Shown: positions 22,379 to 33,889 of the stretch, piece after piece
Numbering within the stretch: position 1 is the stretch's first letter
Layout: each line of letters starts with the position of its first letter
Source of the DNA: Karstenula rhodostoma CBS 690.94
Lineage: Eukaryota; Ascomycota; Dothideomycetes; Pleosporales; Didymosphaeriaceae
Direction of reading: 5' to 3'
DNA: 64,000 bases
NCBI GenBank assembly: GCA_010093485.1
Contig: MU001503.1
Span: 380,224-444,223, forward strand
The notes under the pieces: model-generated
The model's database searches: none
The model's input: the letters and a program-made list of their open reading frames with translations, nothing else
Told to the model about the DNA's origin: nothing
Position numbers and translations under genes: made by a program

Positions 22379-24034
22379 ATGTCCCCAAAACGTAGAGCTT
22401 CAGTGTCAGGCCTGGATGAGTCGCCAAAAAAGTTTTGGAAGTCTCGAAAAGACACTCGGACTCAATGCGACACATTGGATGAAGGTCTTATCTTACAGGC
22501 GGATGAGTATATCTCAGACGCAGGACTAATGCAAGATACAGACCTGCAAGATACAGACCAGCCAGATGTGTTCGAGGCGGCGATCCGAAACGCCAGGATG
22601 CAGGAGCATCTGCAACCGGGAAATGAGGTCACCGGGCGTCCGGCACGTTCTGGCCAAAAAGCAGCCGAGAGGGCCGATCGTTGGGAGGAGTTGGTTTTCA
22701 TCGTGTTCGCCAAGGACAACTTCCAACAAGATCCGTCCGCACCAGCCGGTCATTCTACAACCTCTGGCCCGCTCACGAATGCGCAGCTTAGGGACGCATA
22801 CTGCAATAGGTTTAACAAGGAAGTAGGTGCCGAAGCCGCCATGAAGAGGTACAGAAACGACAAACAAAAGGTTTACGACGCTTATCCCAACCACCCGCGC
22901 AACATCTCGTATGCACCGAAGCAGAACAAGTCTAAGCGATTTAGGCGTAAAAAGATAAACAAGGTGGAGACTGACAACGAGGAAGCTGTCAACAGTCCTG
23001 GCGCTACTGTAGGCAACGAACCCAACGATGCCGAGGAATTCACGGCGCATGAGAAGAGCCACCAGAACATGGTAGAAGCTATACGGGAAGCCAAAAAGCC
23101 GCAGAACACCGACATTCCCCAAATTACTCAGGAGCTTCGACGCAACATTGAAGCGGGAGATGTGCATCGATACGTGGAAAGCAGTTGGGCAATAGCTGAA
23201 CATGAACACAGGCCATGGGTAAGAATCATGCTCGCGGATAGTTGCGAGCGGTTTATTGGCGCTTGTTACATTGGCACAGAAGATTTCAAGTCTTCGCAGG
23301 CCTACGTCGAACTTCGTCAGCATACCAATGTCCGGGAGCTCTGGTTGACTGGAGTGTCACGCATCACACTGCAGCGTTATGTCCAGTGCCTGTCTCCACT
23401 GCGCCTTTCCAAGCTCCCGCAATGTGATTTCACACTGAGACCCAGGGGCTCTGACCCTGTTGCGGCTGTCGCGACCTGCGAGCGTATCGTTTGGAATTTT
23501 GAGGCCACGCTCGACATATACGAGCTTGCAACACAACTGCGTGACTGCCACGTGCGGAATCTTGTCATGGATCATTGGCGAGAGCAGCTGCAAGTGAACC
23601 GCACCTATGAAACTGGCCTTGTCGAGATGCAGCTGATGTATGATCGCCTTTCGACTGACGACCCTGCGCTTCAATTTTGGACTCAAGCACTTCAGGGCTT
23701 GCTACCAACGGATGACACCGGGATGGACATCGATTTTGTTGAGAGTCCATCATCCACTGCTTTCTTCGTCGCAAACAGGCGCGAGACCGTAAGCGATGAA
23801 ACGTTCCATTATCAGTATCATCGATGCCGCCTTTCGGACCACAAAGATGGTATGTGTGATCATCTCCAACATACCTATGGTAACCACACGGAGGCCTCGT
23901 ATAGCTTTGAGGATTTCAATCATATCGCACGACGCCTGCTCATGTCTGAGGGATGGCAGGAGCAAGATGAGCGAGTGAAGAATGCAGGGATGAAGCTCGA
24001 GTTGGAGTTGTTCAGTATGTGCTTTTCATTGTAA
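22379..24034 (+). CDS. Uncharacterised protein with possible MADF/Myb-like N-terminal segment
   Basis: Single exon, 551 residues, ATG at 22379 (MSPKRRASVSG). The N-terminal 90 residues are basic or charged and likely disordered. Residues about 95-190 form a helical segment with WEELVFIVFAKDNF, then AQLRDAYCNRFNKEVGAEAAMKRY, then a basic KRFRRKK stretch. The spacing resembles a small DNA-binding domain, but I cannot name a family with confidence. Residues about 225-545 look globular, with several Trp and Cys, and end MKLELELFSMCFSL. No signal peptide or membrane helix. If the basic tract is a nuclear signal, a nuclear role is possible. It is probably a lineage-restricted protein. Confidence 0.65.
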   Translation: MSPKRRASVSGLDESPKKFWKSRKDTRTQCDTLDEGLILQADEYISDAGLMQDTDLQDTDQPDVFEAAIRNARMQEHLQPGNEVTGRPARSGQKAAERADRWEELVFIVFAKDNFQQDPSAPAGHSTTSGPLTNAQLRDAYCNRFNKEVGAEAAMKRYRNDKQKVYDAYPNHPRNISYAPKQNKSKRFRRKKINKVETDNEEAVNSPGATVGNEPNDAEEFTAHEKSHQNMVEAIREAKKPQNTDIPQITQELRRNIEAGDVHRYVESSWAIAEHEHRPWVRIMLADSCERFIGACYIGTEDFKSSQAYVELRQHTNVRELWLTGVSRITLQRYVQCLSPLRLSKLPQCDFTLRPRGSDPVAAVATCERIVWNFEATLDIYELATQLRDCHVRNLVMDHWREQLQVNRTYETGLVEMQLMYDRLSTDDPALQFWTQALQGLLPTDDTGMDIDFVESPSSTAFFVANRRETVSDETFHYQYHRCRLSDHKDGMCDHLQHTYGNHTEASYSFEDFNHIARRLLMSEGWQEQDERVKNAGMKLELELFSMCFSL

Positions 24035-24249
24035 CGCGATTGTGCTCGGAGTCCATTGTACTCTCCATGTAGATCTACAGTGTGACCTTGATGAGGGCAT
24101 ATTCCGTGTCAAATTTCTGCACAAGAGCCTTAACGCGTCATAATCAGCACTGTACTTGTGAAATTTATTTTCCTGCAGTCAGAACCTGAAGAATTGGTGA
24201 TTTCGGTTATTCGTCTATTAAGATGCGACGTCATGATTGCATAATCGAC

Positions 24250-25422
24250 TTAGTCTGCTTCTTCGCCTACTGCGGCATGCGGCTCTGGCAAACGCTCCAC
24301 CAACTCCAACACCTTGTGATCATCTATCGCAGCGGCATACCTCAGCGCCATGGGATGCACGCATTCTCTTACCTGCATCTCGTAGGGGCACATGATCCAG
24401 CCGATACCAGCCAGAAATGACTTCTTATACTCGTTCGTTACTTCTTCATCAGACACGGATAGCGGCTCGACACCATATTTCTCTAATGCACGGAGATAAT
24501 GCTCGACAATGTCCCACTCCTTCGCTCGCCTATCTTTGACTGATAAGGCTGCGCTGACGAAGTAGGAAAGATCGTGGAAACTGCTTCCGATGTGAATCAT
24601 CTGCCAGTCGAGGAAGCGCGGTACGTCGTTCACAAGGTATGTATTGCCCGTGTGCGCGTCGCCGTGCAGAAGGCATCGGAATTTATGGTTGCGCGAAGCA
24701 TAGTGCTTCTTCAGCACCTTTGTGATACGCTCCTGGTCCTTGAGATAATCGTGTATCATCGGCCTGTCGGGGCCCTTCACCACTGCGTCGTATGTATTCA
24801 TCAGGGTAAGGATGGCCTGGTCGTAGTCCGAAGTCAACCACGGGTAGTCCGACGCCTGTGCATGCCATGTCTTTGCGTGCAGAGCAGCAAGCTGTTCCAC
24901 GCCAGCGAGGACGCGAGGTACAGGCCACGACTCAGCTGGATTGCCAAAGCCGCAGCCTTGTGCAGCTAGATCGTCAAGGATCACGATGCCTTGAGTGGAA
25001 CTATGTCCCGCCCACCAGAATGTCGGCAGCTCCATATGGTCCAATTTGGGCGCAACTTGGTTGTAGAAGTCGCATTCGCGCTGGTATATCATAAAGATCC
25101 ACGGCATTGTCTTGATGAAATTTGGATCAAAGCCGCCCTTGATGCACAAACGAGTGGGGAGTTGTTTGATGGCGCTTCCGTTATCGTAGGTGAGCGTGAC
25201 GAAAACCTTGGTGGCCGTACCAGGGCTGGTCCTATCAATTGAGACCGCCTTAATTTTGCGTTTGAGAACTTGGGAGAGCCATTCTGCTGTTATGTCTGCG
25301 GGGACGATGGGTAGCTCTGATGCAGGCGAGTTGTCGTCTGGAACAATAACAAACTTCGCTGGCGAGGGAATGTTGACGGCAGCAGTAGAGGTCTCCACAG
25401 GTACATCCTGGGTAGCAGCCAT
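24250..25422 (-). CDS. Kinase-like phosphotransferase (APH / EcKinase-CHK type)
   Basis: Single exon, 390 residues. The first in-frame ATG is at 25422 (MAATQDVPVE); the open frame 33 bases further upstream begins only with TTG. The fold is the aminoglycoside/choline-kinase type: the catalytic loop CLLHGDAHTGNTYL supplies Asp255 and Asn260, and FLDWQM supplies the metal-binding Asp272. Upstream, RLCIKGGF carries the likely ATP-binding Lys. This family phosphorylates small molecules, with members acting on ecdysteroids, choline or antibiotics; the substrate here is unknown. No signal peptide, so cytosolic. The C-terminus ends at TAG 24250-24252. No neighbouring gene suggests a pathway. Confidence 0.85.
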   Translation of the reverse strand: MAATQDVPVETSTAAVNIPSPAKFVIVPDDNSPASELPIVPADITAEWLSQVLKRKIKAVSIDRTSPGTATKVFVTLTYDNGSAIKQLPTRLCIKGGFDPNFIKTMPWIFMIYQRECDFYNQVAPKLDHMELPTFWWAGHSSTQGIVILDDLAAQGCGFGNPAESWPVPRVLAGVEQLAALHAKTWHAQASDYPWLTSDYDQAILTLMNTYDAVVKGPDRPMIHDYLKDQERITKVLKKHYASRNHKFRCLLHGDAHTGNTYLVNDVPRFLDWQMIHIGSSFHDLSYFVSAALSVKDRRAKEWDIVEHYLRALEKYGVEPLSVSDEEVTNEYKKSFLAGIGWIMCPYEMQVRECVHPMALRYAAAIDDHKVLELVERLPEPHAAVGEEAD

Positions 25423-26606
25423 TTTACAGGCGCCGAAAGCAGGGAATGAGCGCAAGTATTTTATAAGGTTTCAAATGCAGGTGTTCAGCAATTGTTATAT
25501 TTGCAGATGAGTTCGCGCCTGCGAAAGGAATGGTTCTCGAACAACTGCGTGATTCTCGTGGCCTGGAACCGTGTCCCCAAGGCTTGCTTTCAAAGCGTGC
25601 TAAATTGTTTACCGTTCGTTCCCCATGCTGAGATCGACGGGAGTCAACCGTAATTCTTACCTCTCCTGTGCTCCCCGCAATGGTGGTAGTTGGCTGAGGG
25701 CGTCGGTTTTATGCAACTTAACCCAACATGGTAATGCGAGTGGTCCACACAGGTTACCCCTCATCTTGGTACATGCTTCTCTCGTTACCAGGTTACCTGT
25801 TGATCTGGTGAACACCCCACTGAAATAATTTAACGTTGCAGGGTCCTCGTGGCGCTTACGCTGACTGCCGATCTCTATCTTATGACAGGGTAGATCAAGT
25901 CATTCTCAGGCTGGCGACGTGGCACCTTTGCTACGCGAGGCTGGTTCTTCCAACCCACGCGCAAGTGGTCGCTAGTAATACAGCGCTCCCACCAACCAGC
26001 CATTCGCTACAACAGTATAACAAGAAGAACGCCGTTGAAGCGGATATAGTACGGGCTTCTTGAACGCTCATGCTAAGGATGGATTGTAAGGAATAGGACA
26101 AGATAGAGCAAAAGAGCGCAATTTATAGTCGTTAGCTTGTAGAGGGCTTGAGTGCTACTAGCGAGGTTTGATACACATGGAGAGATTGGAGAGATATGAC
26201 CTGCGATTATTCAAAACGAATTAAAAAGTTCCTAGCAGCACACAAGTATCGAACCTAACTTTTTCGATTCTATAAACTTCACCACCTCTTCAAAATTGCG
26301 TTTCCTCGCCTGGTATAGTGGGTGGATTTGATGGTGAAAGCGCCTTCGATGCAGTCATGGCAACGCGCAAGGACCCAGTGGAAGACAAATTACAATATGG
26401 ATTATCAGGAGGGAAATAATCGCAAAAAGATCGAGTTATCGAGCGTGTAGACAAAACTGTTGACAAAAAGGTCATTCCCCTAGCTAACAGCTTGAAAATA
26501 AGCGTACATTGTGGATTATACAAAATACGGAATATTGACACCAACGCACGTTAAAGAACATTTCTAACCCTGGCCATGCGTAAAAAGCCCAAGCAATTTC
26601 TTTGAT
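25423..26606. other. Intergenic, contains one copy of the 99-base element
   Basis: Upstream of the kinase-like gene and downstream of the DHA1 transporter. No gene recognised. The 99-base element at 26406-26504 is described separately. Confidence 0.5.
26406..26504 (-). mobile_element. 99-base dispersed element, copy A, with 15-base flanking direct repeats
   Basis: On the minus strand it runs from CGCTTATTTT to TTTCCCTCCTG. It matches a second 99-base copy at 50796-50894 with roughly nine substitutions and two compensating 2-base indels by eye. It is flanked by direct repeats at 26391-26405 and 26505-26519 that agree at 13 of 15 bases and are unrelated to the flanks of the other copy. That is the pattern of a target-site duplication. 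No coding capacity. It carries T-rich TTTTTGTC motifs and a GGGGAA / TTTCCC inverted pair. Confidence 0.7.
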
Positions 26607-28339
26607 CTATTGGGTCTTGTCGGAATCTTGAGCCTCTTCATCCGCTTTTTTTGGTGCACCGAAATCAGTTGGGGCACATGAGCTCATCTTCCGTAAGCGC
26701 GCACCAAAAATGTAGAAGAGGAAGGGTATCGGCATGAAAGCTACAGCCAAAAATCCAAGCAGAGAACCGGCCCAATCAACACCTAGCTTGTGGAACATCT
26801 GGGTTGCAAATAAAGGGAATCCAGCTCCAAAGAGACTCCGCAGGAATGTGTCTGCTGCAATACTGCTCGCGGAAACCATGAGATATGCATCGACAAGGTA
26901 GTTGAGCGCCTGCAGGAAGATGTTCAAGATTCCCGCACCGGACAAGATGCCGGACACAGCTAGCGCAGCCCAGCTGATGCTGGAATAATTGCCCGTCCAT
27001 GCGAACCAAAAGAGCCCAATTGGGAAGAGAATAGCACCAACCATCATGGGCAATAGACGCTGCTCGGGAACTGGGATGCCATTGTTCTCTTTAAGTTTGC
27101 GGTTGTAGCGTGGCTCGAAGGCGATGACAATGGCGCATCCCAATAGGACGCCAATAATGAGACCGATGTACATGAGCGTCGAAATGGAAGGCGATATGCC
27201 GCGGTATTCAGCGAACACGATCGGATAGGCTTCAAGAAAGAGATAGAGAATGCCATAGATGAACTGCTTTGTGTTAGCGGCGATGTGGTTGGTAGGTAAA
27301 TCAGAAGACTGCACCTACCGACGTGTATAAAGTTATGAGGAAGACGATCGGCTCAAGAAACAGTAGCTTCAGTGGCAATGCAAGATGTTTGTTCACTAAT
27401 TCTTTGAAGTCGATGTTTTCTTCCTCCGACACATGATGAATAGCCCAATTTTGCGTCTCAGACCGGATGAATTGGGCCCGCTTCCTGAGTATCGTTTTTT
27501 GATAGGTTTCTTCGAGAAACAAAACGTCCAGAACGGTTGCAAAGCCGCCCATTATGCTTGTAATGTACTGCATATACGGTTAGCGAGTGATGCCACATTG
27601 ACGTTCCCTGTGGCCTAGACCTACTTGAGTCCAACGCCAGCCAAGATGGCTCTCAGTGATGAACGCCGCAGCAATAGGAGATATGAAGGGTCCGATAAAG
27701 ACTAAGGCAGAGAAACAGGCGATTGCAATACCACGCGTCTCATTGCCAAATATATCAGAAAAGGCGCCTCCCACGACAACAAGTGGGCAGGATGCGAACA
27801 CGCCAGCAAAGAAGCGGCATAACATGAGGGTTTGGAAATCTTTTGCTGTGGCGCAAGCAAACATGAAGCAAGTCTATAGTGCTAGTGAGCAGATTTTCAC
27901 GAAAATGAAACGTAGTGCCACCTACAAATATGAAAGCCGCAACCGTGATAGGGATCTTACGTCCGTAAAACTCACTCAACGGACCAAACGCCAGCGGGCC
28001 CGTTGCAAATCCGCAGATATACAACGTCAACCCCAGCAAAGATATCACAGAGCCAACACCAAACTCCAGAGCCACCGGCGTTACAGCTGCCGAGTAGACA
28101 CTGCTTCCCCAACTGGCTACCAAGGTGTCAAATCCTAGGATCAGCGCGGCAATCATCTTATGGCTGAATCTCCAGTTCTTCGCATTGGCGGGGTCATCTT
28201 CACCGGAAAGCTCAACGAGATAAGATTTCTCGTCCGCTTCGAGGGGTGGTGGCAGGCTACGATTCGTTCCGAGTTGGAAACGCTGGGAAGTTTTGGTGCG
28301 CCGCACAGGATTTGTGTATGTGGGTGCGAGATGGAACAT
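26607..28339 (-). CDS. MFS drug:H+ antiporter, DHA1 family
   Basis: 523 residues from exons 28339-27926, 27873-27625, 27567-27319 and 27266-26607. All three introns are phase 0, 51-57 bases, with GTAGGT donors. The N-terminus is a polar cytoplasmic segment of about 65 residues (LVELSGEDDPANAKNW, the typical DHA1 lead-in), followed by about 12 membrane helices. MFS motif A is seen as GPLSEFYGRK. After helix 4 comes SPIAAAFITESHLGWRWTQ, continued across a splice by YITSIMGGF. The central loop carries LEETYQKTILRKRAQ, and the C-terminus is charged. It should be a plasma-membrane proton-coupled exporter of drugs, toxins or polyamines; the substrate is unknown. It is related to, but clearly distinct from, the transporter at 61975-63871. 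Confidence 0.88.
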
Positions 28340-29023
28340 GGCTGGAATGGAAACAATCACCACGGCGCGAGAGCATCGCGCGTAGCGGGACTCAACACCA
28401 TTAAGAACTTCGCAGAGCAATGACGACGGTACCGGAACTTTCCGGCCTCGTTGGCGGCGTGTTTGGTTTACGCACCTAATGCCTTCGAAGTGGGTTTTGG
28501 TTCCACACTGCCGGCAACGCCACGATCCACATGATGGTCTTCCGTATCGCGGAAGGAACCTCTGGATTGGACACCGGGTATGCACGGTGCCGTAGTTAAA
28601 AAGCTATTCTAGTGAGTATGTGATGAGGAAAGGTCTCTGGTGGTCTTCCTTAGTGCAACCTCGACTTTGCGAGATATCCTCTGTGCGTATAAATTGCGTC
28701 ATTATGTGGTAAACGGCTTCATACTCGTCGATGTATTCATCTGCTCGACTTCATTGAAGCAACATACGTAGCGGGGGTACAATTTCGGAATGGAACATTC
28801 GCCACAGCCCCAGGCATTGCGTTGGGTCTGCCATCAACAGGAAGACCGACCCGTCAGACTCGTACGAAACTAAAGTAACTTCCGATTGGGTCCAAGCTAT
28901 TGGTGAGGATGTATGCGGCTTGACCAATGTACATAATTTAGTGGTATAACAGTGTCATAAACCCGAAGTTGTATCTGGAGCATCCGTACCCAATGAAAAC
29001 GCTACTCAGATTCACATGCTTCT
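28340..29023. other. Intergenic, no supported gene
   Basis: Promoter side of the DHA1 transporter and 3' side of the next P450. Nothing recognisable. Confidence 0.4.
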
Positions 29024-30707
29024 TCACTGCATCTTGCGTTTGCGAATTTCGATATCAACCTTGGGAGGGATAGAAGTCCTTCCCACCCAGTTCGTGACCG
29101 GTCTTTCCGTGATCGGCTTTAGTTCGTAATTCATGAATAGATGTGCAAACATGATCTTGAGCTCGTGCGCGACAAAGAAACGACCGGGACTAGCACAGTT
29201 GTTAGGCAAAGCTTTCAAAAAATTGCATGCCCTTCTGGACTTACCAGGCGTGCCTTCCGTGTCCAAAGGCTTGATGCGCGGGACTAGTGGTAACCATGCC
29301 ACTTTGCCTTAACTTTAGCACATCCACGTTGACCTTCTCATTCTCGCTCATGGATTCAAATTGTTCTCGATCTCTCGAAAAGCGGAAAGCATCGTACGCA
29401 TCTTCTTTCCCGTACAACTCATCGTCATGAGCGACCGGAAGCCAAGCGCACGACAGAAGGCATCCATACGGATAGTGGATGCCCTCTGGGCTTGTGATAC
29501 CCTCTTTTGCGATGACCTTCTTGCTTATGAGGCTCATAGCCATGGTAGAATGCCGTTGGGATTCGCGAATTGCCGAATCAAGCTTGTACATACGTGACAA
29601 ACCGTTCTTTGTCCACTGCTTACCGTCTTCGTTGTAGATCCGAGTAGCTTCTTCGCGCAATGCTTCCACAACGCTTGGGTCCGCACTCAAGATATCGATG
29701 AGCGCACTGTGTGCTGTTATGGCTGTCGTGTGGATGCTCGCAAAATTGAGAGGGCAGATACGTATCGCAATGCGACTTGGTTGAAGTTCGTCATTTCTTC
29801 CTTCATCCATGGCTGTGCGAATGGTCCATGTGATGAAATCGTTCGGCGCTTTCCACTCGGCGTATGTTGGATCACCGGCATCCTTTTTTCGGAAGTCTTC
29901 CAGTCTCTTCTTGATGATCGGCAATGTGTATTTGCGTGTCCGCCAGTAATGATACTTGGCACCTAGACTGTAGATAGGGCCAATAATAGGGTGCAATGCC
30001 CGTGGTAACATGGGAAAGAGGATGAGACCAAGCACAACATCGGTGGTGAAGCCCATCATGTTCTTGAGAAAATCCGGGTTCCTGCATACTGATTCCCCTA
30101 CCAACATGCGATTGGTAATCTTTGGGATGATATTCATAAGAAACCCCTCCATGAGATTGACCTTCTCGAACTGCTCAGTATCAGCACCGCACACGTCTGC
30201 GACATCGATGCTGACTTCATCGACGAGCTCTGGTATGATAGCGTTCAGATTACGTGCTAGGTTTTTATGTAAGATATGCTCGTGATATGGGTCCTTCAAG
30301 ATCGCTGGTGAAACGAAAGCATAATCGCCATTCAAAGTGTCGTAGTGCGCCGACCTTGTACTCAGTACATGGTCAGGTTGGTCCAACATCCACTGCATCT
30401 GCGACCGAGGTATTGAAACTTCGATAGGCAGCCCGAGCATCGATGGGATTACGAAGGCGCGGCCCTGTTTGGAGTATTTCTGATAACCTTCTTGCAGCCA
30501 GTCGCGGCTTTTGGAGAAGCCATCGAAGGTGTTTTTCAAGGCAACTGCCCAAGATTTGCCGTGGCCAACCCAAGGCAAAGAATCGGGATACTTGGGCGCG
30601 CGCAAAAAGCCGATAGCGAGGGTGATCGCGAAATACGTCAGAGCTGTGGCGAATATATTGAACAGAGTAAGACGTTCGACGACGAAGCTCCCCGAATGAT
30701 GCTCCAT
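29024..30707 (-). CDS. Cytochrome P450 (ent-kaurene-oxidase-like group)
   Basis: 542 residues from exons 30707-29245 and 29189-29024. The start is ATG 30707 (MEHHSGSFVVERL); the nine upstream codons open only with TTG. An anchor helix (LFNIFATALTYFAITLAIGF) is followed by PDSLPWVGHG. The I-helix reads FASIHTTA, the variant usual in this fungal group. ExxR is ESQR. The haem loop FGHGRHACPGRFF is split by the intron 29190-29244, which lies inside the codon of the Cys ligand itself (TG, then T). The unspliced frame would end in Trp-stop, so splicing is essential for activity. The group oxidises terpenoid or polyketide intermediates; no terpene cyclase is in the window. Confidence 0.88.
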
Positions 30708-31555
30708 GGTGGCAGGTGACGCTTGACGCGTCAATAACGCATCAATCGACCTCGTAATAGGTGGGTGATTGAAGCTGAAGATCGATGCACGAAGGTCTAG
30801 GCGTCGTGTCCTGTTTGTATCTTCCCAAAGGACGGACCGTTTGACAACCTGGGCGGCTAGCGTCGCGGCTAAAGATCATGATCTCGCGTTGATCTAACAA
30901 TAGGTCTACCTAATGGGGGCGCACAGCTGTAGCTCATGGCTGCAAATGGCAAATGCACGACGCTTGATGGCCATTGGGTGCATTGTGAGATAACCGTGTT
31001 GGATGGCGAGCGCAGATGTGGTGGGTTCATGTACGACCCCGCCGATGCGTGCTCCATCCTCTTTTGAAACAACGCGCGAGCTTCCGACATGTCGATTGAC
31101 AAAAACGACATTACCGATATTTGCCAGAGATGTGTGTGTTTTGTTTTGTTGAAGGAGGCGTTAGGGCTATTTTTCAGTAGCCTTCATCGATTCGCATCCC
31201 ACCCGGGGCGCAGTCCAGTCACAAACTTCTCCCAATGGACTATAATAACCGCTGCGATTCTTTTTGCTTCTTCTTATAAGTTTCACGTTTGCTGCAATAC
31301 TGTGCTCAGGGATTTTGCAAGTCAGGACGATTGAAGTTCTGCATCTGCGCTGCGCCTCCGCATGCCGACGGTTCTTCACGGCGCTCCACATGCAGGTGCC
31401 CCCACTTGAAAAACAGAATGCTCAACATCTGTTTAGCGCCCCCCCCTCCATACTACAGTGCGTCGTCATACTGGTTCTGCCTTTTGCAAACGACCGCATA
31501 GGCATTTAGCTGCTATATAAAGCGACTTGCTCAGAAAAATTACATGAAGACAACA
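30708..31555. other. Intergenic, no protein gene supported
   Basis: Upstream of the P450 gene and 5' flank of the tRNA gene. Short unsupported open frames only. Confidence 0.4.
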
Positions 31556-31664
31556 GCTTCCTTGGTGTAGTCGGTTATCACGTCGGTCTCATAGCTTATC
31601 TTGCCTATGACTGTTCTCAGCAGCAGATATCCGAAGGTCGCCAGTTCGAATCTGGCAGGGAGCA
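31556..31664 (+). tRNA. tRNA-Met (CAT), elongator type, with a 35-base intron
   Basis: The acceptor stem GCTTCCT (31556-31562) pairs with AGGGAGC near the 3' end, allowing one G-T pair, with discriminator A at 31664. The D arm is GTGTAGTCGGTTATCAC. The anticodon stem TCGGT / TCCGA closes the loop CTCATA-A with anticodon CAT at 31590-31592. The T arm is GCCAG-TTCGAAT-CTGGC, which includes the internal B-box. A 35-base intron (31594-31628) sits after position 37, the canonical nuclear tRNA intron site. A T-run (TTTCCTTTTT) follows as a Pol III terminator. The GCTTCCT...AGGGAGCA stem is that of fungal elongator tRNA-Met rather than initiator. Confidence 0.88.
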
Positions 31665-32533
31665 TTTCCTTTTTGCCTATCTGACGGATGGATGTAGTAG
31701 TGTCAGCAAACACGCACATCAGTATTTTTGTCGTGAGGAACGCGTTTTGATGCAGCGTACGTAATACATAATGTGGAGCGGAAAGGGCCTTGCGGTCCAC
31801 GGGTGCGAGATGTGCACGTGGTTGCCCGCACCTCACATTGCAACACCTGGCTGCACCCCATCCATAGATGCCCCGCCATGTGGCATGGCGAAACATCGCT
31901 CGGTCTCCACGACGTAGTCTTTTGCACCCGTCGGTTCCTGTCTCACATGGTTCTTTAACTTACGTCACGATCGATCTGGCTGCCGCAGAACACTATGGCG
32001 CGTCTGAAACCTACCTCCTACACTCCACGCATCGACGTAGAAGCGCATCTCCTGAGCCCCTGCACACACTACAGATGTCATTATTCATGACAATTTGACA
32101 GTTGCGCAGTTCTCTCCAAAGATTTCATCTTGAAAAACACGACCACGATGCCCTTCCGCGCTGCTGTCCCGCCAGTCAATCGGCTGGCTGATCGAATTGT
32201 GCGATGCGCGCCCACAACTTCGCTTATGATTTGCGTATGGAGTTCAAATCTCTGTAGCATGTTTTGAATACGTACCTGAAATGGCAGGGTGTCCTTGCTT
32301 GGCGCAATGCCCGGGTTCTCTGGCCATAGCCTGTCTCTGTCACCTGCAGCTGATGGACTTTGTGTTTGTGATTACCAGGGGGCATGCGAACTGGCCACGA
32401 CTCGTTTCACGGGTGAACCTAATTAAGGTTCGAGCGGGAGGTCCAGCGTCATGAGCGCTATCGATATAGATAGTGTGGGCGATGGCACCTCCTCCCGCGT
32501 TGCACCCTGCTGAGATGCACACTGGTTGTCGCC
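31665..32533. other. Intergenic, no supported gene
   Basis: Downstream of the tRNA and promoter side of the third rhodopsin-domain gene. No recognisable coding region. Confidence 0.4.
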
Positions 32534-33889
32534 ATGTCGAACAGTACCTTTGCGCTGATGATGTACCCAAGTGGTGATGAGAAGGCGCGACAGAATGTCG
32601 CCGCCGGGGCTATTATCACAATGACCATCTTTGGGAGTGCGTTGACCACCGGAGCCGTCGCGCTGCATCCACTAACAGTCTACAGTAGCATGTATTGCTC
32701 TACGCATCTACACACGCGCCCTTATCGTCCGGAATATGGGCAAGGAAGATTGGACGATGATCGCGGCAGCGGTAAGACTACGACTCCTATGTAGTTACCC
32801 AAGACTGACAGAAGTTTATTGTAGATACTCACAATAACCTTCGCGATTCAACTGCTTGTCGCCGTGAAGGAGTTCAAGTTGGGCTACAGTGGCATGTCTT
32901 TGTCAATGGAACAAGCTGTGGCAGGCTCAAAGGTATGTTTCTTTTGACGCTGCTCTGGCCTCAACGTAGCTCATACCGTGTAGCTGGGACTTTCTGCGAT
33001 TGTGGTGTACAAGTCTATTGTAACCTTGATCAAGGCCTCTATACTAATGATATACCTCCGCTTATGTACGTCGGATACCTACAGCCGCTGGCGCGACTAA
33101 CATCCTCTAGCCGTGACCAAGACCTTCGAATGGCTTTGCAAGGGAAGCATCTATCTTCTCTTCACGTACCAGGCCATCGTTATCATCATCGTACCTCTGG
33201 AGTGTATCCCGCTGCGAAAGGCATGGGATTTCAGTGGCACTGTTCCCGGACACTGCATTAATACAGCGGTCTTCTACTATAGTGCGTTTCATACCTCCAC
33301 ACACTGAGTCCTATTACTGATGCTTTCAGTCACGTCCGCCTTCCATATACTAATGGATGTGTGGATCTTACTGCTTCCATATAAGCTCATCTTCTCCATT
33401 CCCCGCCCTACGCGTGAGAAATTCGCCGTCTACGCCGTCTTTGGCCTCGGTGCATTCAGCACCATCTGCGCTGTCATCCGCTTTCACTTCCTCATCGTTT
33501 CGCTCAACTCCATGGACCCGTACTACGACTCGCTCGGCGTCAACGTTTGGAGCGTCATCGAAGTCAACGTGGGAATCATCTGCGCCTCGATGCCCACTCT
33601 CCGCCCGCTCCTATCCAGAGCCCAACGCGTTCGCACGAGGCACGCCTTGAAAATGTCAGAGCAGAGCGACAAGCCATCCACCCCCTGGAGTAGCAAGAGA
33701 GGTGGGTTGCTGCAGGTCAAGGAGATGTTCATCACCTTGGGTACCGTTACAGCTGGCACTTTCAAGAGCACCAGAGATTCTGTTTATGACGTGGAACAGT
33801 GGCGCGACGAGAAGCCGCCCCCGGTACCACCCAAGGATATGAAGACTCTGCGGCTTTCGTATCCTGATATGGCTCACCGGAAGTTTTGA
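32534..33889 (+). CDS. Rhodopsin-domain integral membrane protein
   Basis: Six exons give 369 residues: 32534-32636, 32686-32771, 32825-32932, 32984-33065, 33111-33281 and 33330-33889. All introns are 45-53 bases and every frame change is explained by a clean donor and acceptor; for example 32637-32685 is GTGCGT...ACTAAC...CTACAG. In order: MSNSTFALMMYPSG lead, helix 1, LRIYTRALIVRNMGKEDW, LLVAVKEFKLGYSG, VTLIKASILMIYLRL, the Cys/Pro loop with PLECIPLRKAWD, FHILMDVWILLLPYKLIF, and IEVNVGIICASMPTLRPLL. The tail is about 95 residues and polar. It is the third member of this family in the window and has more introns than the other two. Ligand or function is not known for the family. Confidence 0.87.
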
